This document shows positions 48,919 to 59,312 of a DNA stretch of 64,000 bases, piece after piece (the stretch's first letter is position 1; each line of letters starts with the position of its first letter). This stretch comes from Zanthoxylum bungeanum (lineage: Eukaryota > Streptophyta > Magnoliopsida > Sapindales > Rutaceae): assembly GCA_019454045.1 (NCBI GenBank), contig SKCR01031857.1, positions 32,269 to 96,268 on the forward strand, written 5' to 3'. The notes under the pieces were generated by a model. That model had not been told where the DNA came from. It made no database searches and was given only the letters and a program-made list of their open reading frames with translations. The translations under genes were made by a program, and so were the position numbers.

Positions 48919-50160
48919 CTACTTGACTGAATCAATGTCACGCATTGCTTCGTCATAACTGGTGGGATCGTCACTATCAATGATCTGATCATGTTCCTCA
49001 TCAATATGGAAACCATATCTTTCAGGCTCATGTCTTTCCCTACCAAACCTTCTAAGTTCATAACCTTGTGGTTGTTCCGTCGCTGCCCTTTTGAGGGGCC
49101 TGTGGTTTAGTTTTATGTTAGTTTGTTCTTCTCGTACCTCATCGAGGTCAAGTCTACTCCCACTATGTTTCTTAATAAGGAATTCATTCTCTAGAAATTT
49201 AGCATTTCGTGCGACAAATATTCTTTGTTCATTTGGGACGTAGAACACGTATGCTCTTGAGTTCAAGGCATATCCTACAAACTTACATTTAACTGCCCTA
49301 TCATCCAATTTGTTAGTTTGTGTGAGCTTAACATATGCGTCACATCCCCAAATTCTTAGATAACTAAGACTAGGACGTTTCCCAGACCATAACTCATATG
49401 GTGTTTGACTAACAGTCTTGGAAGGAACTTGGTTTAGTAGTAGTATTGCAGTTTCTAAAGCAAAACCCTAAAATGAAAGAGGTAGATCCATGCATGGCAT
49501 CATTGATCAGACCATATTTAATAATGTCCGATTTCTCATTTCGGAGACCCTATTAGGCTGTGGAGTTCCCGGAGGAGTCCACTGGGAAACAATGCCATTT
49601 TCTCTCAAGTAATCTTGAAATTCGTTGCTTAAGTAGTCACCACCTAGGTCAGACCTCAGTGACTTAATACTTTTATTAAGTTATTTTTCTACTTCAGCTT
49701 TGAAGTCTTTTTATTTCTCAAAGGCTTCAGATTTGTACCGCATAAGGTACATATACCCATATCGCGAGTGATCATCGATAAAGGTAATGAAGTAGGAGAA
49801 TTCACCTCTAGCGATGACTGACATTGGTCCGCATACATAAGAGTGTATGAGTTCTAATGTCTCCGTTGCACGCTATCATTTACCTTTGAAGGGTGATTTG
49901 GTCATTTTACCAAGTAAACAAGACTCACAAGTTCCATAAGGTTCATATTTGAAGGGTCTGAAATACCCATTCTAATGTAGCTTAGTTAATCTTGTTACAT
50001 TGATATGACCTAAGCGACTGTGCCATAGAAGTGATTCATTGAGATTATTCGAGTTAACGTTGTATATATTAGAGGTTGAACATTCTTTGTTAGTTTGTAA
50101 GACATAGATACCATTATTCAAAATATCATCTCTATATTTTATTTCATTGAAATAAATAGA
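48919..50160 (-). pseudogene. Copia E integrase
   Basis: At about 49690-49500 the minus strand reads SLRSDLGGDYLSNEFQDYLR and ENGIVSQWTPPGTPQPNRVS, the core around the second catalytic Asp. The first Arg of the usual ERRN is Met (EMRN). It is followed by TPYELWSGKRPSLSYLRIWG. The frame from 49308 gives DDRAVKCKFVGYALNSRAYV and then an acidic linker that ends SYDEAMRDIDSVK before RT. Several stops lie between. Confidence 0.82.
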
Positions 50161-50184
50161 ACATTCATTACAACTTATTAGGCA

Positions 50185-50434
50185 TTAAAAGCCTTTATTA
50201 CATAAAGAAGAAATTGAAATGATGTTCTTTACTTGAGAAGGTACATAAACACAATCTTCTAAGTCTAAAACTAAACCATTCGGTAAAACTAATGAATAAG
50301 TCCTCACGCACAATGCAGCCAGTTTTGCTCCATTACCCATCCGTAAGTCAACCTCCCCATGACGGAGTCTCCTACTGTTTCTCAGGCCCTGCACATTATT
50401 ACACAAGTGAGTCCCACAACCGGTGTCAAACACC
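50185..50434 (-). pseudogene. Copia E protease, downstream half
   Basis: FDTGCGTHLCNNVQGLRNSR contains the retropepsin DTG active site. Further on come EVDLRMGNGAKLAAL and LPNGLVLDLEDCVYVPSQVK, typical of copia protease. The residues expected just upstream (STWVL) are found 8 kb away, at 58424 onward. Element F therefore inserted between the WV and DTG codons. Confidence 0.85.
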
Positions 50435-52618
50435 TGATGGGTGGAAAATATATCAATATTTACCGCCCATTTTACTTAATATTTTATTTAGTTTCTCGGG
50501 TTTGATGAACGTTTTGATGTGTTTTAGTTTATTTTGCAGATAAAATAATATTGGGACTTAATGAAATCATTTAGGACGAAATATGGGTCAAATAAGGGCC
50601 AAAATTGGACTTGACATATTAATTTTGGAGATTGGAAACATGAAAGGGCGTTTTAACGAAGTGCAGTTTTCGAAATTCCAATTTTGTGCATCTGTCGTAA
50701 TTTGGGCATAATATTTTACTCCGATATCGGATTGAGCTGATTCAAGTTCCAGATTAAAGAACACTCAAAGATCTAAAGCTTTGAAAGAAAAAATAATTTC
50801 GAATTCTGAAGATTTCATGCCCGAAATTGATGAACCATCCAGAAGTGTGTTGTGTGTAATTATTAAAGTCACTTTCAATCATTTTCAAAGAAAAAAATAA
50901 ATTAATAAATAAATAATAAAAATTATCAAATCATCACCAAACATGATAAGAGATTAGTGGAGCAATTAATAATGGATTTGGTGGAGCAATTAGTAGAGCA
51001 ATTAGTGGAACAATTAATAATTGATTTGGTGGATGATTTGATGGAGGCAAAATTTTGCCTATAAATACCAAGCCATTTCATTTGTAAAATTCATACTTTC
51101 TTCTAAGGAATTCCTTAAGAATACTAAGAAGATTGTATCTTGTTTGTTTATTTATAGCTTTTAGTAATTAATTTCCGCTTTCAGGCTTTCTTTTCTTTAC
51201 TTTTCAGTTTTTACTTTCCGCAATTTACTTTTACTCACAGTACTTTTTTTCTTTAATTTTTAGTTTTTACTTTTCAGTAATGAGGAGGTAACTCCCCTTT
51301 GCTGGGGTAAAAGGTAAAAATTTTATTACTAATATTTAGATTAATCTCCCTTAATTATAATATATAAACTACTTAAAACCTGACTTAATGAGGATACCGC
51401 CATATTGGTCGGTTGGTAATTATTTAAATTGGTTTTAACCTGACTAAACTGGATACCGCCTGATTTGTCGGTTGGTAATTAATTATTAATTTGACTTAAT
51501 TTGGATACCGCCTATATGGCTGGTTGGTAATTATCATGCAAAGTTAATATATTATATTAAGGGAGATATCTAAAATAGAAGTAATAAAAGTGGATCCTTT
51601 TACCTGAGCATTTTCTTTTATTGTACTTTTACTTTATTTAATTTTCAACAATTTACTTTTCAGCAATTTACTTTTCAGCAATTTACTTTTCAGCATTTAC
51701 TTTTCAGTAATTTACTTTTCAGCATTTACTTTTTCAGCATTTAATTTTCAGTATTTAATTTCAGCATTTACTTTCCGTCATTTACTTTTTCAGCAATTTA
51801 CTTTTCAGCTTTTACTTTATGTCTTTTACTTTTTCAGCATTTTTATTTTATGTCTTTTACTTTTAGTTTTTACTAGCCCTAGTTATGTGTTAGTTATCTG
51901 GGGTTGTGATGAATTCTAATATCATCGATTTATAATGGGTTATTTTATAGTTTGGGTAAGTTAAAGGTTTACTTATTAAGTCTTAAGCTTAATGCTTCTT
52001 GTTGTCTGATCATCAATAAGATTGATGTGGTAAATCTAAAATGAACTAGATATAGGGATTTTAGGTTTCAGCCTTAGACTTAATAGCCCATGATCTTCCT
52101 TGAGGATAGATAACCCTTTAATAGATTTCCTTACAGGATAGACATATACCTGTTGGGCGGGGGTAGCCATAATTGGAACTTAAACTTAATGAATCCAGAT
52201 AATTTGGTTGACATAGATATATGGTTTAATTGAGTTAAACTGGGTATTTGCATCTGACCATCGACAGAGGCTTTTGCATAATTTCGTGTTCCAGGTTAGT
52301 GAACCGATTTATTACACAAACATAAAATAATCACTTCATCTTTTGAAAGATATTAGAATGATTCACAATCCTAGATCTTTGTGTCTTTTGTTATTTTCCT
52401 TAGTATTTTCTTTTGTTTATTTTATTTATTTTAATTAAGGAAAACCACATTCAACCAATCAAACAATCATTCTCTTCTCCATTTAATTAGATATTTGTAA
52501 ATAAATATATTCAATAATTAATAACAATAGTAGGAATTAAGTCCTCGTGGGATCGATATTTTTATACTACTTGACCGATACGTGCGCTTGCGTTATACGT
52601 GTGTGTTTACGCCGGTCA
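50435..52618 (+). repeat. Element F 5' LTR
   Basis: It starts TGATGGGTGGAAAATATATC and ends GCCGGTCA. A TATA-like CTATAAATACC is at about 51059. It contains three copies of GGATACCGCC..GGTTGGTAATTA (about 51390-51535) and an array of ATTTACTTTTCAGCA words (51640-51870). Confidence 0.92.
51230..51870 (+). repeat. Pyrimidine-rich TTTACTTTTCAGCA array in the F LTR
   Basis: Around twenty degenerate copies of a 14-17-bp unit (TTTACTTTTCAGCAA) occur, most densely at 51650-51800. The matching array in the 3' LTR is at 57050-57670 with slightly different copy number. Confidence 0.85.
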
Positions 52619-52624
52619 AGTTTT

Positions 52625-52642
52625 TGGCGCCGTTGCCAGGGA
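52625..52642 (+). other. Primer-binding site of element F (tRNA-Asp type)
   Basis: TGGCGCCGTTGCCAGGGA starts seven bases after the LTR. It is the site typical of Athila elements, complementary to a tRNA-Asp end. Confidence 0.85.
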
Positions 52643-52753
52643 CTTATTTTTCTTGAGTTATTAATTTTGAAGCTATCTAATTTACTTGTATCTAATTTTC
52701 TTTATTTTTATCCGTAATTTTTATTTCTTTCTTTTATTTCAGGTGGTTGAAAA

Positions 52754-52927
52754 ATGGAACTATATTGGGAGATTGAAAGATTACGAGCCTTACAAGAAGA
52801 TACACCCCACATCTGGGAGCAACAGTCCGGTTTTCTGAAGCCTGTTGCCCAACCCAACGACTATCACTGGATGCCAGAACCAAGCAATACTACATTTGCT
52901 CAACAGAACGTAATGGGGGAGATGTGA
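52754..52927 (+). pseudogene. Element F gag, 5' remnant
   Basis: ATG at 52754 opens MELYWEIERLRALQEDTPHI and runs 57 codons to TGA at 52925. The next frame (52926 onward) continues with the gag knuckle region, so a frameshift or internal deletion separates them. Most of the Athila gag (normally several hundred codons) is absent. Confidence 0.6.
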
Positions 52928-54035
52928 CATATGTAATGGTAACCACCCGAGAGATTATTGCGAGTACAACTACAATCCAGGGTGGCAGAGCTATCAAAAT
53001 CCTTCATGGTACGAAGAACCATCACATTTTCCATCTTATCCACCATCCTACAATGATTTTCATCAACAATCAGAACAATCAGAAGAAGATCAGATGATTG
53101 ACATGCTCAAAGATATTTTCAAGAAACGAGATGAAAAGTTGGATACAATGCTTGAAACATTCTAGAATCAACTCGAAAGTATTCAGAGTCAAACAGAATC
53201 CATACAGAGAATAACAGATCAGATCAGACAATTAATAGAAAACCAGAACTTCATACCTCAAGAAGCATTTTTAGATGACACTGATGAAGCCTTCGAGTAC
53301 CCAGAGATCCATAATGACACCTTAACAGAGGAGGAGGCTGAGCAGTATCAACAACCAGAGGTATCAGTTCAGGAGCCCGAACCGGCAAAGTCTCGATTTG
53401 ATTTTTATTATTCTGACTCTGACGAGGATGAAGCTGATCTATTTGTACCAACTGTACCAACAACGGAGGATCAAACTTTCAATCCTCAAAATGAAGATCT
53501 TGGAGCATGCTTTTCCATGATGTTTGATGAAGATCTACCTGAACCATCCATTCCAGTCGTATCAGAGGATAAAAATCTAATGTCAGAAACATCTTTACAT
53601 CCTCAGGCAGATACTTATGGAGCATGTATTTCACATATGACGGATAAAGAATTGAATACAGAAATTTTAAAATTCATCTGTGAAGAAAAGGTGGAGCAAG
53701 AAGTAGAGCAAATGGAGGAGCAATTGTCAGAAAAAATTGAAGATCCAGTGAATTCAGGCGAAACATCACTGTTTTGGGGAGCACAATTTAGAGATATCGC
53801 CCAAAAGCTTGACATAATGGAACTTACATTCCAAGTCAAGCACCATACGAGACCTCATGATTTTCTTTCTTTCTTTTCAGGAACCAATGTAGCAACAAAG
53901 ATTAAAAAGGTTTCACGAGCACTGAATGAGACAAAACTCTTTTTATCACTTTACCGTTGGAAGAGACCTTTCAAAAGCAACGCTCATGAGATTGTCTTTA
54001 ATCGGACATCCAAAACAACGCTAAAACCTCATTGA
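52926..54035 (+). pseudogene. Element F gag C-terminus fused to a frame of unknown function
   Basis: One frame is open for 369 codons apart from a single TAG at 53163. It starts with CNGNHPRDYCEYNYNPGWQS, which matches the C-terminal 'C..H...C...NPGW' region of Athila Gag (a variant zinc knuckle). A Gln/Glu-rich, probably coiled-coil stretch follows (53040-53250), then an acidic segment (FYYSDSDEDEADLF at about 53400). The last 170 codons (from MMFDEDLPEPS, 53517) include EKVEQEVEQMEEQLSEKIED and the block FWGAQFRDIAQKLDIMELTF, then LSLYRWKRPFKSNAHEIVF. I do not recognise this last part. The frame ends at TGA 54033, 257 bp before the LOG-like ATG. Confidence 0.6.
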
Positions 54036-54292
54036 CAGATAGATTTCAGTCACGTCTGGCTAAAGACGAAAAATTTAGCTCTAGTAGGGAGGAAACCCAT
54101 GCAATTTATTATCTTTATTTTCGTAGACAGGATCCAGACCTTTTGACCTTTCATGATTTCTTTTGTTGTTTAGCTAACAAACGTCCTCTGGAAGATACTA
54201 GTGCTATTATTACTCACCCGTTTGGGGTACTATAAATTCAACTCATCATTGCACTTTGGAAGGCATCCAGATTTAAGAAAGAATATATAAAA
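54036..54292 (+). other. Spacer with Athila-type 3' motif upstream of the LOG-like gene
   Basis: GTCTGGCTAAAGAC (about 54046) then TTTAGC and GGGAGGAAACCCATGC (about 54088) resemble the 'GTCtaGCTAAaGAC...TTAGCGC...GGGAGGCAACCCA' sequence found in many plant Athila-type elements between pol and the third ORF. The open frame at 54032-54235 has no ATG start and no recognised domain. This spacer would be the 5' untranslated part of a transcript encoding the LOG-like protein. Confidence 0.5.
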
Positions 54293-54946
54293 ATGGAAGC
54301 CACTTCAAGAAGACGAGTTGAAAATATCTGTCTGTTTTGCGGTAGTAGTGTTGGTGTTAAGCCACAATACATAGAAGCAGCACATGAATTGGGTCGAGTC
54401 TTAGCTGCAAGGAATATGCACTTAATATATGGCGGAGGCAATCTTGGACTAATGGGGATCGTTTCAAAGGCTGTACAGGAGGGAGGCAGTCACGTTTTGG
54501 GAATCATCCCAAAACCCTTGACAGAGGCAAATCTTATTAGATCATCAAACGGAGAGGAACTGATCGTGCCAGGTATGTCTGAACGATTGGTAGAAATGAT
54601 TAATCGTGCTGATGCTTTTATTGCTTTGCCAGGTGGCTTGGGTACATTGGAGGAAATTTTTATAGTGCTATCTTGGGCGAACCTGAACATACACCAGAAA
54701 TCGCTTGGACTATACAACGTTGAAGGATTTTATGATTTTATTTGTGTGTTTCTTGATGATGCCCGGAGAAATGGGTTCGGGTCAAAACCTTTAAAAGAAC
54801 TCCTCTTCACTGCCATAACTGCTCCAAATCTAATTGACCAAATCTTAACCTATGAACCACAAATTGACCCTATCATTTCAAAGATAAATTGGTCTGAGGA
54901 AGATCGTGGTAAGAGGCGTCGGATTAATCTGGATCTTAACCTTTAA
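54293..54946 (+). CDS. LOG-like: LOG-like cytokinin riboside 5'-monophosphate phosphoribohydrolase, captured in element F
   Basis: A 217-codon ORF without stops or introns. LOG enzymes release active free-base cytokinin and ribose 5-phosphate from cytokinin nucleotides, in cytosol and nucleus. Visible motifs are FCGSS (15-19), YGGGNLGLMG (46-55), SERLVEM (96-102) and PGGLGTLEE (113-121), the family's PGGxGTxxE signature with its catalytic Glu. The conserved Arg is kept at 98, but the Lys usually next to it is Leu. Length equals that of ordinary plant LOGs. The C-terminus differs: GKRRR (206-210), a nuclear-signal-like patch, then LDLNL (213-217), an EAR-type LxLxL tail. ATG context is good (AAAAATGG). 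Plant LOG genes have several introns, so this copy was probably captured via RNA. It takes the place of the Athila third ORF. Whether it is expressed or active is unknown. Confidence 0.92.
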   Translation: MEATSRRRVENICLFCGSSVGVKPQYIEAAHELGRVLAARNMHLIYGGGNLGLMGIVSKAVQEGGSHVLGIIPKPLTEANLIRSSNGEELIVPGMSERLVEMINRADAFIALPGGLGTLEEIFIVLSWANLNIHQKSLGLYNVEGFYDFICVFLDDARRNGFGSKPLKELLFTAITAPNLIDQILTYEPQIDPIISKINWSEEDRGKRRRINLDLNL

Positions 54947-55480
54947 TTTCCTTTAGAATTTTAGCTAACCAGGTACTATCTTCTACACTCTTCTTGTACT
55001 GTTTAAGACATTGAGGACAATGTCTCATTTAAGTTTGGGGGAGGGAATTAGTTGATCAGTACCTTGTTTTTAGTTTGTGTGTTGTTTTTATTTTTGGTCC
55101 AAAATTTTTCGAATACTACAAAAAAAATTGAAAAAGTTTCAAAAATTACAAAAATATTTTGTGTTTTTATTTTGACTAAAAATGTGAAATTGGTAAAAGA
55201 TAGCTGAGTAAGGAGTTTCCACTTCTGAGACGTATCTCAAACCTATTTCGAAACAAGTTAATTTTTGTTTATTTCATTTTAAATTATTTAATTTGTAAAT
55301 TTTCCATAAAATGGACTAAAATGGATCTTCATATGCTCAATTAGCAGATATTATCAACATACAAAGTAACATACATACATGAGTTGTAATTGAAAAGTTT
55401 ATAATATTTAGTGCTCTAGTTTAATTGGAGAAAGCATCTCAAAAAGTGATGGAGTAAAAAAAAAAAAAAGTTTGAGATCC
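54947..55480 (+). other. Element F 3' region with first purine tract
   Basis: Just after the LOG-like stop, GACATTGAGGACAATGTC (about 55008) and AAGTTTGGGGGAGGG (about 55032) form the first, internal purine tract seen in Athila-type elements. The rest is AT-rich with no gene. Confidence 0.65.
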
Positions 55481-55710
55481 GAGTTATTAAGTCTGTAAGG
55501 GTGTTTTAACACCTAGTGCCCTAAAGCCAACTGGTTTGGGAGTCACTGGCCCAAAGCTCGCTACAGGGATCAAAGATGCTGCAAAAATATATATATCTTA
55601 AGTCTGAGTAATTAAGTCCGTAGGGGTGTCTTAACACCTGGTGCCCTAAAGCCAACTGGTTTGGGAGCCATCGACCCAACACTCGCTACATAGATGGAAG
55701 ATATTGTATA
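55480..55710 (+). repeat. Tandem duplication of ~120 bp in the element F 3' region
   Basis: Two copies, at about 55484-55590 and 55604-55705, share GTGCCCTAAAGCCAACTGGT, TTTGGGAG and CTCGCTACA, with perhaps 15% difference. The first copy begins GAGTTATTAAGTCTGTAAGG. Inverted GTGTTTTAACACC within each copy could form a hairpin. Confidence 0.8.
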
Positions 55711-56261
55711 TAAATAAAAAAAAATCAAAAATCAAAAAAAAAAATTCAGAAAAATTATTCCATTGCTGCAAAAAGATGTGAATTCTGATAAAACTTTAGG
55801 ACAAAAATATTACTCTCTTATCAACTGCACTTGTGACTGTTGTGGGCAAAAATGAGTTGATTAATATTTTGTCAACTGTGTATATGGAGAATGGTAAAAA
55901 TAATCGGAGAATTTACTTATTCGGTAATTTAGAATGAAACAAAACAACCATTGACTTGGAGTAGAAGTTTCACCTGATTAATCACTAACTTCTTTATTCT
56001 CTTTTATCTTGCCTTTTTACTTTTGTGTGCATTAGTTTTATTATTTTTTTTACTTTTGTAAAATGTTTGTGGGTATCGTTGCTATAAGCCCTCACGAGAC
56101 TATAACTCGTCCACTAGGGACACCTAGGGGTTTAAAGGCTTGTTGCATATGCTAAATGCAACCGTGATCCCTACGAAAGTGGCTTAGTTTAATTTTAATT
56201 GTTTCTTATATTTTATTTGTTGTTTTGCTCGAGGACTAGCAAAATGTTAGGTTTGGGGGTG
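55711..56261 (+). other. Element F 3' region with the polypurine tract
   Basis: There is no gene. Near the end GAGGACTAGCAAAATGTTAG followed by GTTTGGGGGTG (56251-56261) is the polypurine tract directly before the LTR start TGATGAGTGG. Confidence 0.7.
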
Positions 56262-58424
56262 TGATGAGTGGAAAATATATCAATATTTACCGCCCATTTT
56301 ACTTAATATTTTGTTTAGTTTCTCGGGTTTGATGAACGTTTTGATGTGTTTTAGTTTATTTTGCAGATATAATAATATTGGGACTTAATGAAATCATTTA
56401 GGACGAAATATGGGTCAAATAAGGGCAAAAATTGGACTTGACATATTAATTTTGGAGATTGGAAACTTGAAATGGCGTTTTAACGAAGTGCAGTTTTGGA
56501 AATTCCAGTTTTGTGCATCTGTCGTAATTTGGGCATAACCTTTTACTCCGATATCGGATTGAGCTGATTCAAGTTTCATATTAAAGAAGACTCAAAGATC
56601 TACAGCTTTTAAAGACAAAATAATTTCGAATTCTGAAGATTTCATGCCCGAAATGGATGAACCATCCAGAAGTGTGTTGTGTGTAATTATTAAAGTCACT
56701 TTCAATCATTTTCAAAGCAAAAAATAAATTAATAAATAAATAATAAAAATTATCAAATCATCACCAAACATGATAAGAGATTAGTGGAGCAATTAATAAT
56801 GGATTTGGTGGAGCAATTAATAATTGATTTGGTAGATGATCTGATGGAGGCAAAATTTTGCTTATAAATACCAAGCCATTTCATTTGTAAAATTCATTCT
56901 TTCTTCAAAGGAATTCCTTAAGAATACTAAGAAGATTGTATCTTATTTGTTTATTTATAGCTTTTAGTAATTAATTTCCGCTTTCGCTCTTTCTTTTCTT
57001 TACTTTTCAGTTTTTACTTTCCGCAATTTACTTTTACGCACAGTACTTTTCTTTCTTTAATTTTCAGTTTTTACTTTTCAGTAATGAGGAGAATGAGGAG
57101 GTAACTCCCCTTTGCTGGGGTAAAAGATAAAACTTTTATTACTAATATTTAGATTAATCTCCCTTAATTATAATATATAAACTAGTTAAAACCTGACTTA
57201 ACAAGGATACCGCCATATTGGTCGGTTGGTAATTATTTAAATTGGTTTTAACTTGACTAAACTGGATACCGCCTGATTGGTCGGTTGGTAATTAATTATT
57301 AATTTGACTTAATCTGGATACCGCCTATATGGATGGTTGGTAATTATCATGCAAAGTTAATATATTATATTAAGGGAGATATCTAAAATAGAAGTAATAA
57401 AAATGGATCCTTTTACTTGAGCATTTTCTTTTATTGTACTTTTACTTTATTTAATTTTCAGCAATTTACTTTTCAGCAATTTACTTTTCAGCAATTTACT
57501 TTCAGCATTTACTTTTCAGTAATTTACTTTCAGCATTTACTTTCAGCATTTAATTTTCAGTATTTAATTTCAGCATTTACTTTCCGTCATTTACTTTTCA
57601 GCAATTTACTTTTCAGCTTTTACTTTATGTCTTTTACTTTTTAGCATTTTTATTTTATGTCTTTTACTTTAAGTTTTTACTAGCCCTAGTTATGTGTTAG
57701 TTATCTGGGGTTGTGATGAATTCTATTATCACCAGTTTATAATGGGTTATTTTATAGTTTGGGTAAGTTAAAGGTTTACTTATTAAGTCTATACTTAATT
57801 CTTCTTGTTGTCTGATCACCAATAAGATTGATGTGGTAAATCTAAAATGAACTAGACATAGGGATTTTAGGTTTCAGCCTTAGACTTAATAGCCCATGAT
57901 CTTCCTTGAGGATAGATAACCCTTTAATAGATTTCCTTACAGGATAAACATGTACCTATCGGGCGGGGGTAGCCATAATTGGAACTTAAACTTAATGAAT
58001 CCAGATAATTTGGTTGACATAGATATATGGTTCAATTGGGTTAAACTGGGTATTTGCGTCTGACCATCGACAGAGGCTTTTGCATAATTTTGTGTTCCAG
58101 GTTAGTAAACCGATTTATTACACAAACATAAAATTATCACTTCATCTTTTGAAAGATATTAGAATGATTCACAACCCTAGATCTTTGTGTCTTTTGTTAT
58201 TTTCCTTAGTATTTTCTTTTGTTTATTTTATTTATTTTAATTAAGGAAAATCACATTCAACCAATCAAACAATCATTCTCTTCTCCATTTAATTAGATAT
58301 TTGTAAATAAATATATTCAAGAATTAATAACAACAGTAGGAATTAAGTCCTCGTGGGATCGATATTTTTATACTACTTGAACGATACGTGCGCTTGCGTT
58401 ATACGTGTGTGTTTACCCCGGTCA
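56262..58424 (+). repeat. Element F 3' LTR
   Basis: It starts TGATGAGTGGAAAATATATC and ends CCCCGGTCA. It lacks one GTGGAGCAATTAG-like repeat copy present in the 5' LTR (about 50985-51010). The 75-codon ORF at 57417-57644 (FQQFTFQQFTF) is a translation of the pyrimidine-rich array. Confidence 0.92.
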
Positions 58425-59312
58425 GCACCCAAGTAGAAGGTTCAGAGTTTTGAGAATATAGTTCAATCATATACAACATACCTGAAGCATTAGGCTTATT
58501 AGCCTCTTGGGCTTCCCTAGCTTCCTTGGTTTTCAAGGATCTGCAGTCTTTCTTCCAATGACCCTTATTTCCACAAAAGAAACATTTCCCCTTTTCATTT
58601 TTCTTCTCCACCTTACCATTGGGCTTTAGCTGATCTGGAGCCTTGGCCTTGCCCTTATTTTTCTTTGGGCCTCGTGGCTTCAGGTCCGTACTTGTAAGCA
58701 TGACATAGGTTTTAAGCTCCGATTTCAAGTCATTCTATGCTTGCTTTATCAGATTGTGCAATTCTGCTAAAGTAGCTTCTTTATCAGACAGATGAAACTA
58801 CATAATAAAGTTAGAGAAGTCTTTTGTTAAGGACTGAAGAATTAGATCGCGACCTATCTCATGATCCATGATGAACCCGAGGTTGGCCAATTTTTCAATT
58901 TGGCCAATCATCTTAAGCACATGTCAACTAACAGATCATTCCTTATACCTTGTTTGGAATAAGGCACATGACACTTGGAATCTCACGGTATGAACGGAAG
59001 TTGCATACAACTCCTTCAAGTGAAAGATGATGGTTTGAGCATCCATATCTTCGTGAGCTTTCTGAAGTTCGTCCGACATAGAGCCAAGCATTATGCAAAC
59101 TGCTTGCTCATCATCATCGACATGTTTCTTCCAAGCATCAAATGTATTTTGGTCACATCTTCTGCGGGTTCATTGGGAAATGGTCTTTCAAGAACATATA
59201 AAATATTTTCTTGTCGTAAGACAATTTTAAGGTTTCTAAACCAGTCATTATAGTTGTCCCCTTTGAGCTTATGCTCATCAAGGATGGAATGAAGTGATAC
59301 TCTATTTTCCAT
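58425..59312 (-). pseudogene. Copia E gag and protease N-terminus
   Basis: ATG at 59312 opens MENRVSLHSILDEHKLKGDN and then YNDWFRNLKIVLRQENILYV, the typical start of Ty1/copia Gag. The frame breaks near 59091. From 58728 a second open stretch contains the zinc knuckle CFFCGNKGHWKKDC (CCHC intact, 58584-58543). It runs to SEPSTWV at about 58430, where element F begins. The protease active site continues at 50434. Stops and shifts between 59091 and 58728 inactivate it. Confidence 0.88.

Larger units (their letters stand above)
50435..58424 (+). mobile_element. Element F: Athila-like gypsy element carrying a LOG-like gene
   Basis: Complete 8.0-kb element. The 5' LTR is 50435-52618; the primer-binding site TGGCGCCGTTGCCAGGGA is at 52625. 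A broken gag follows, then a frame of unknown function, an intact LOG-like ORF, a 3' region with two purine tracts, and the 3' LTR 56262-58424. The target duplication is ACACC/GCACC (4 of 5). Integrase and reverse transcriptase are missing. By-eye comparison of the first 400 bp of the LTRs gives about 18 differences. The tRNA-Asp type PBS, the gag C-terminus and the 3' signatures (see 54040-54110 and 55015-55050) place it near Athila. Confidence 0.9.

Noticed and set aside
57417..57644. FQQFTFQQFTF repeat protein
   Set aside because: Translation of the pyrimidine-rich array in the F 3' LTR; the 5' LTR copy does not keep the frame.
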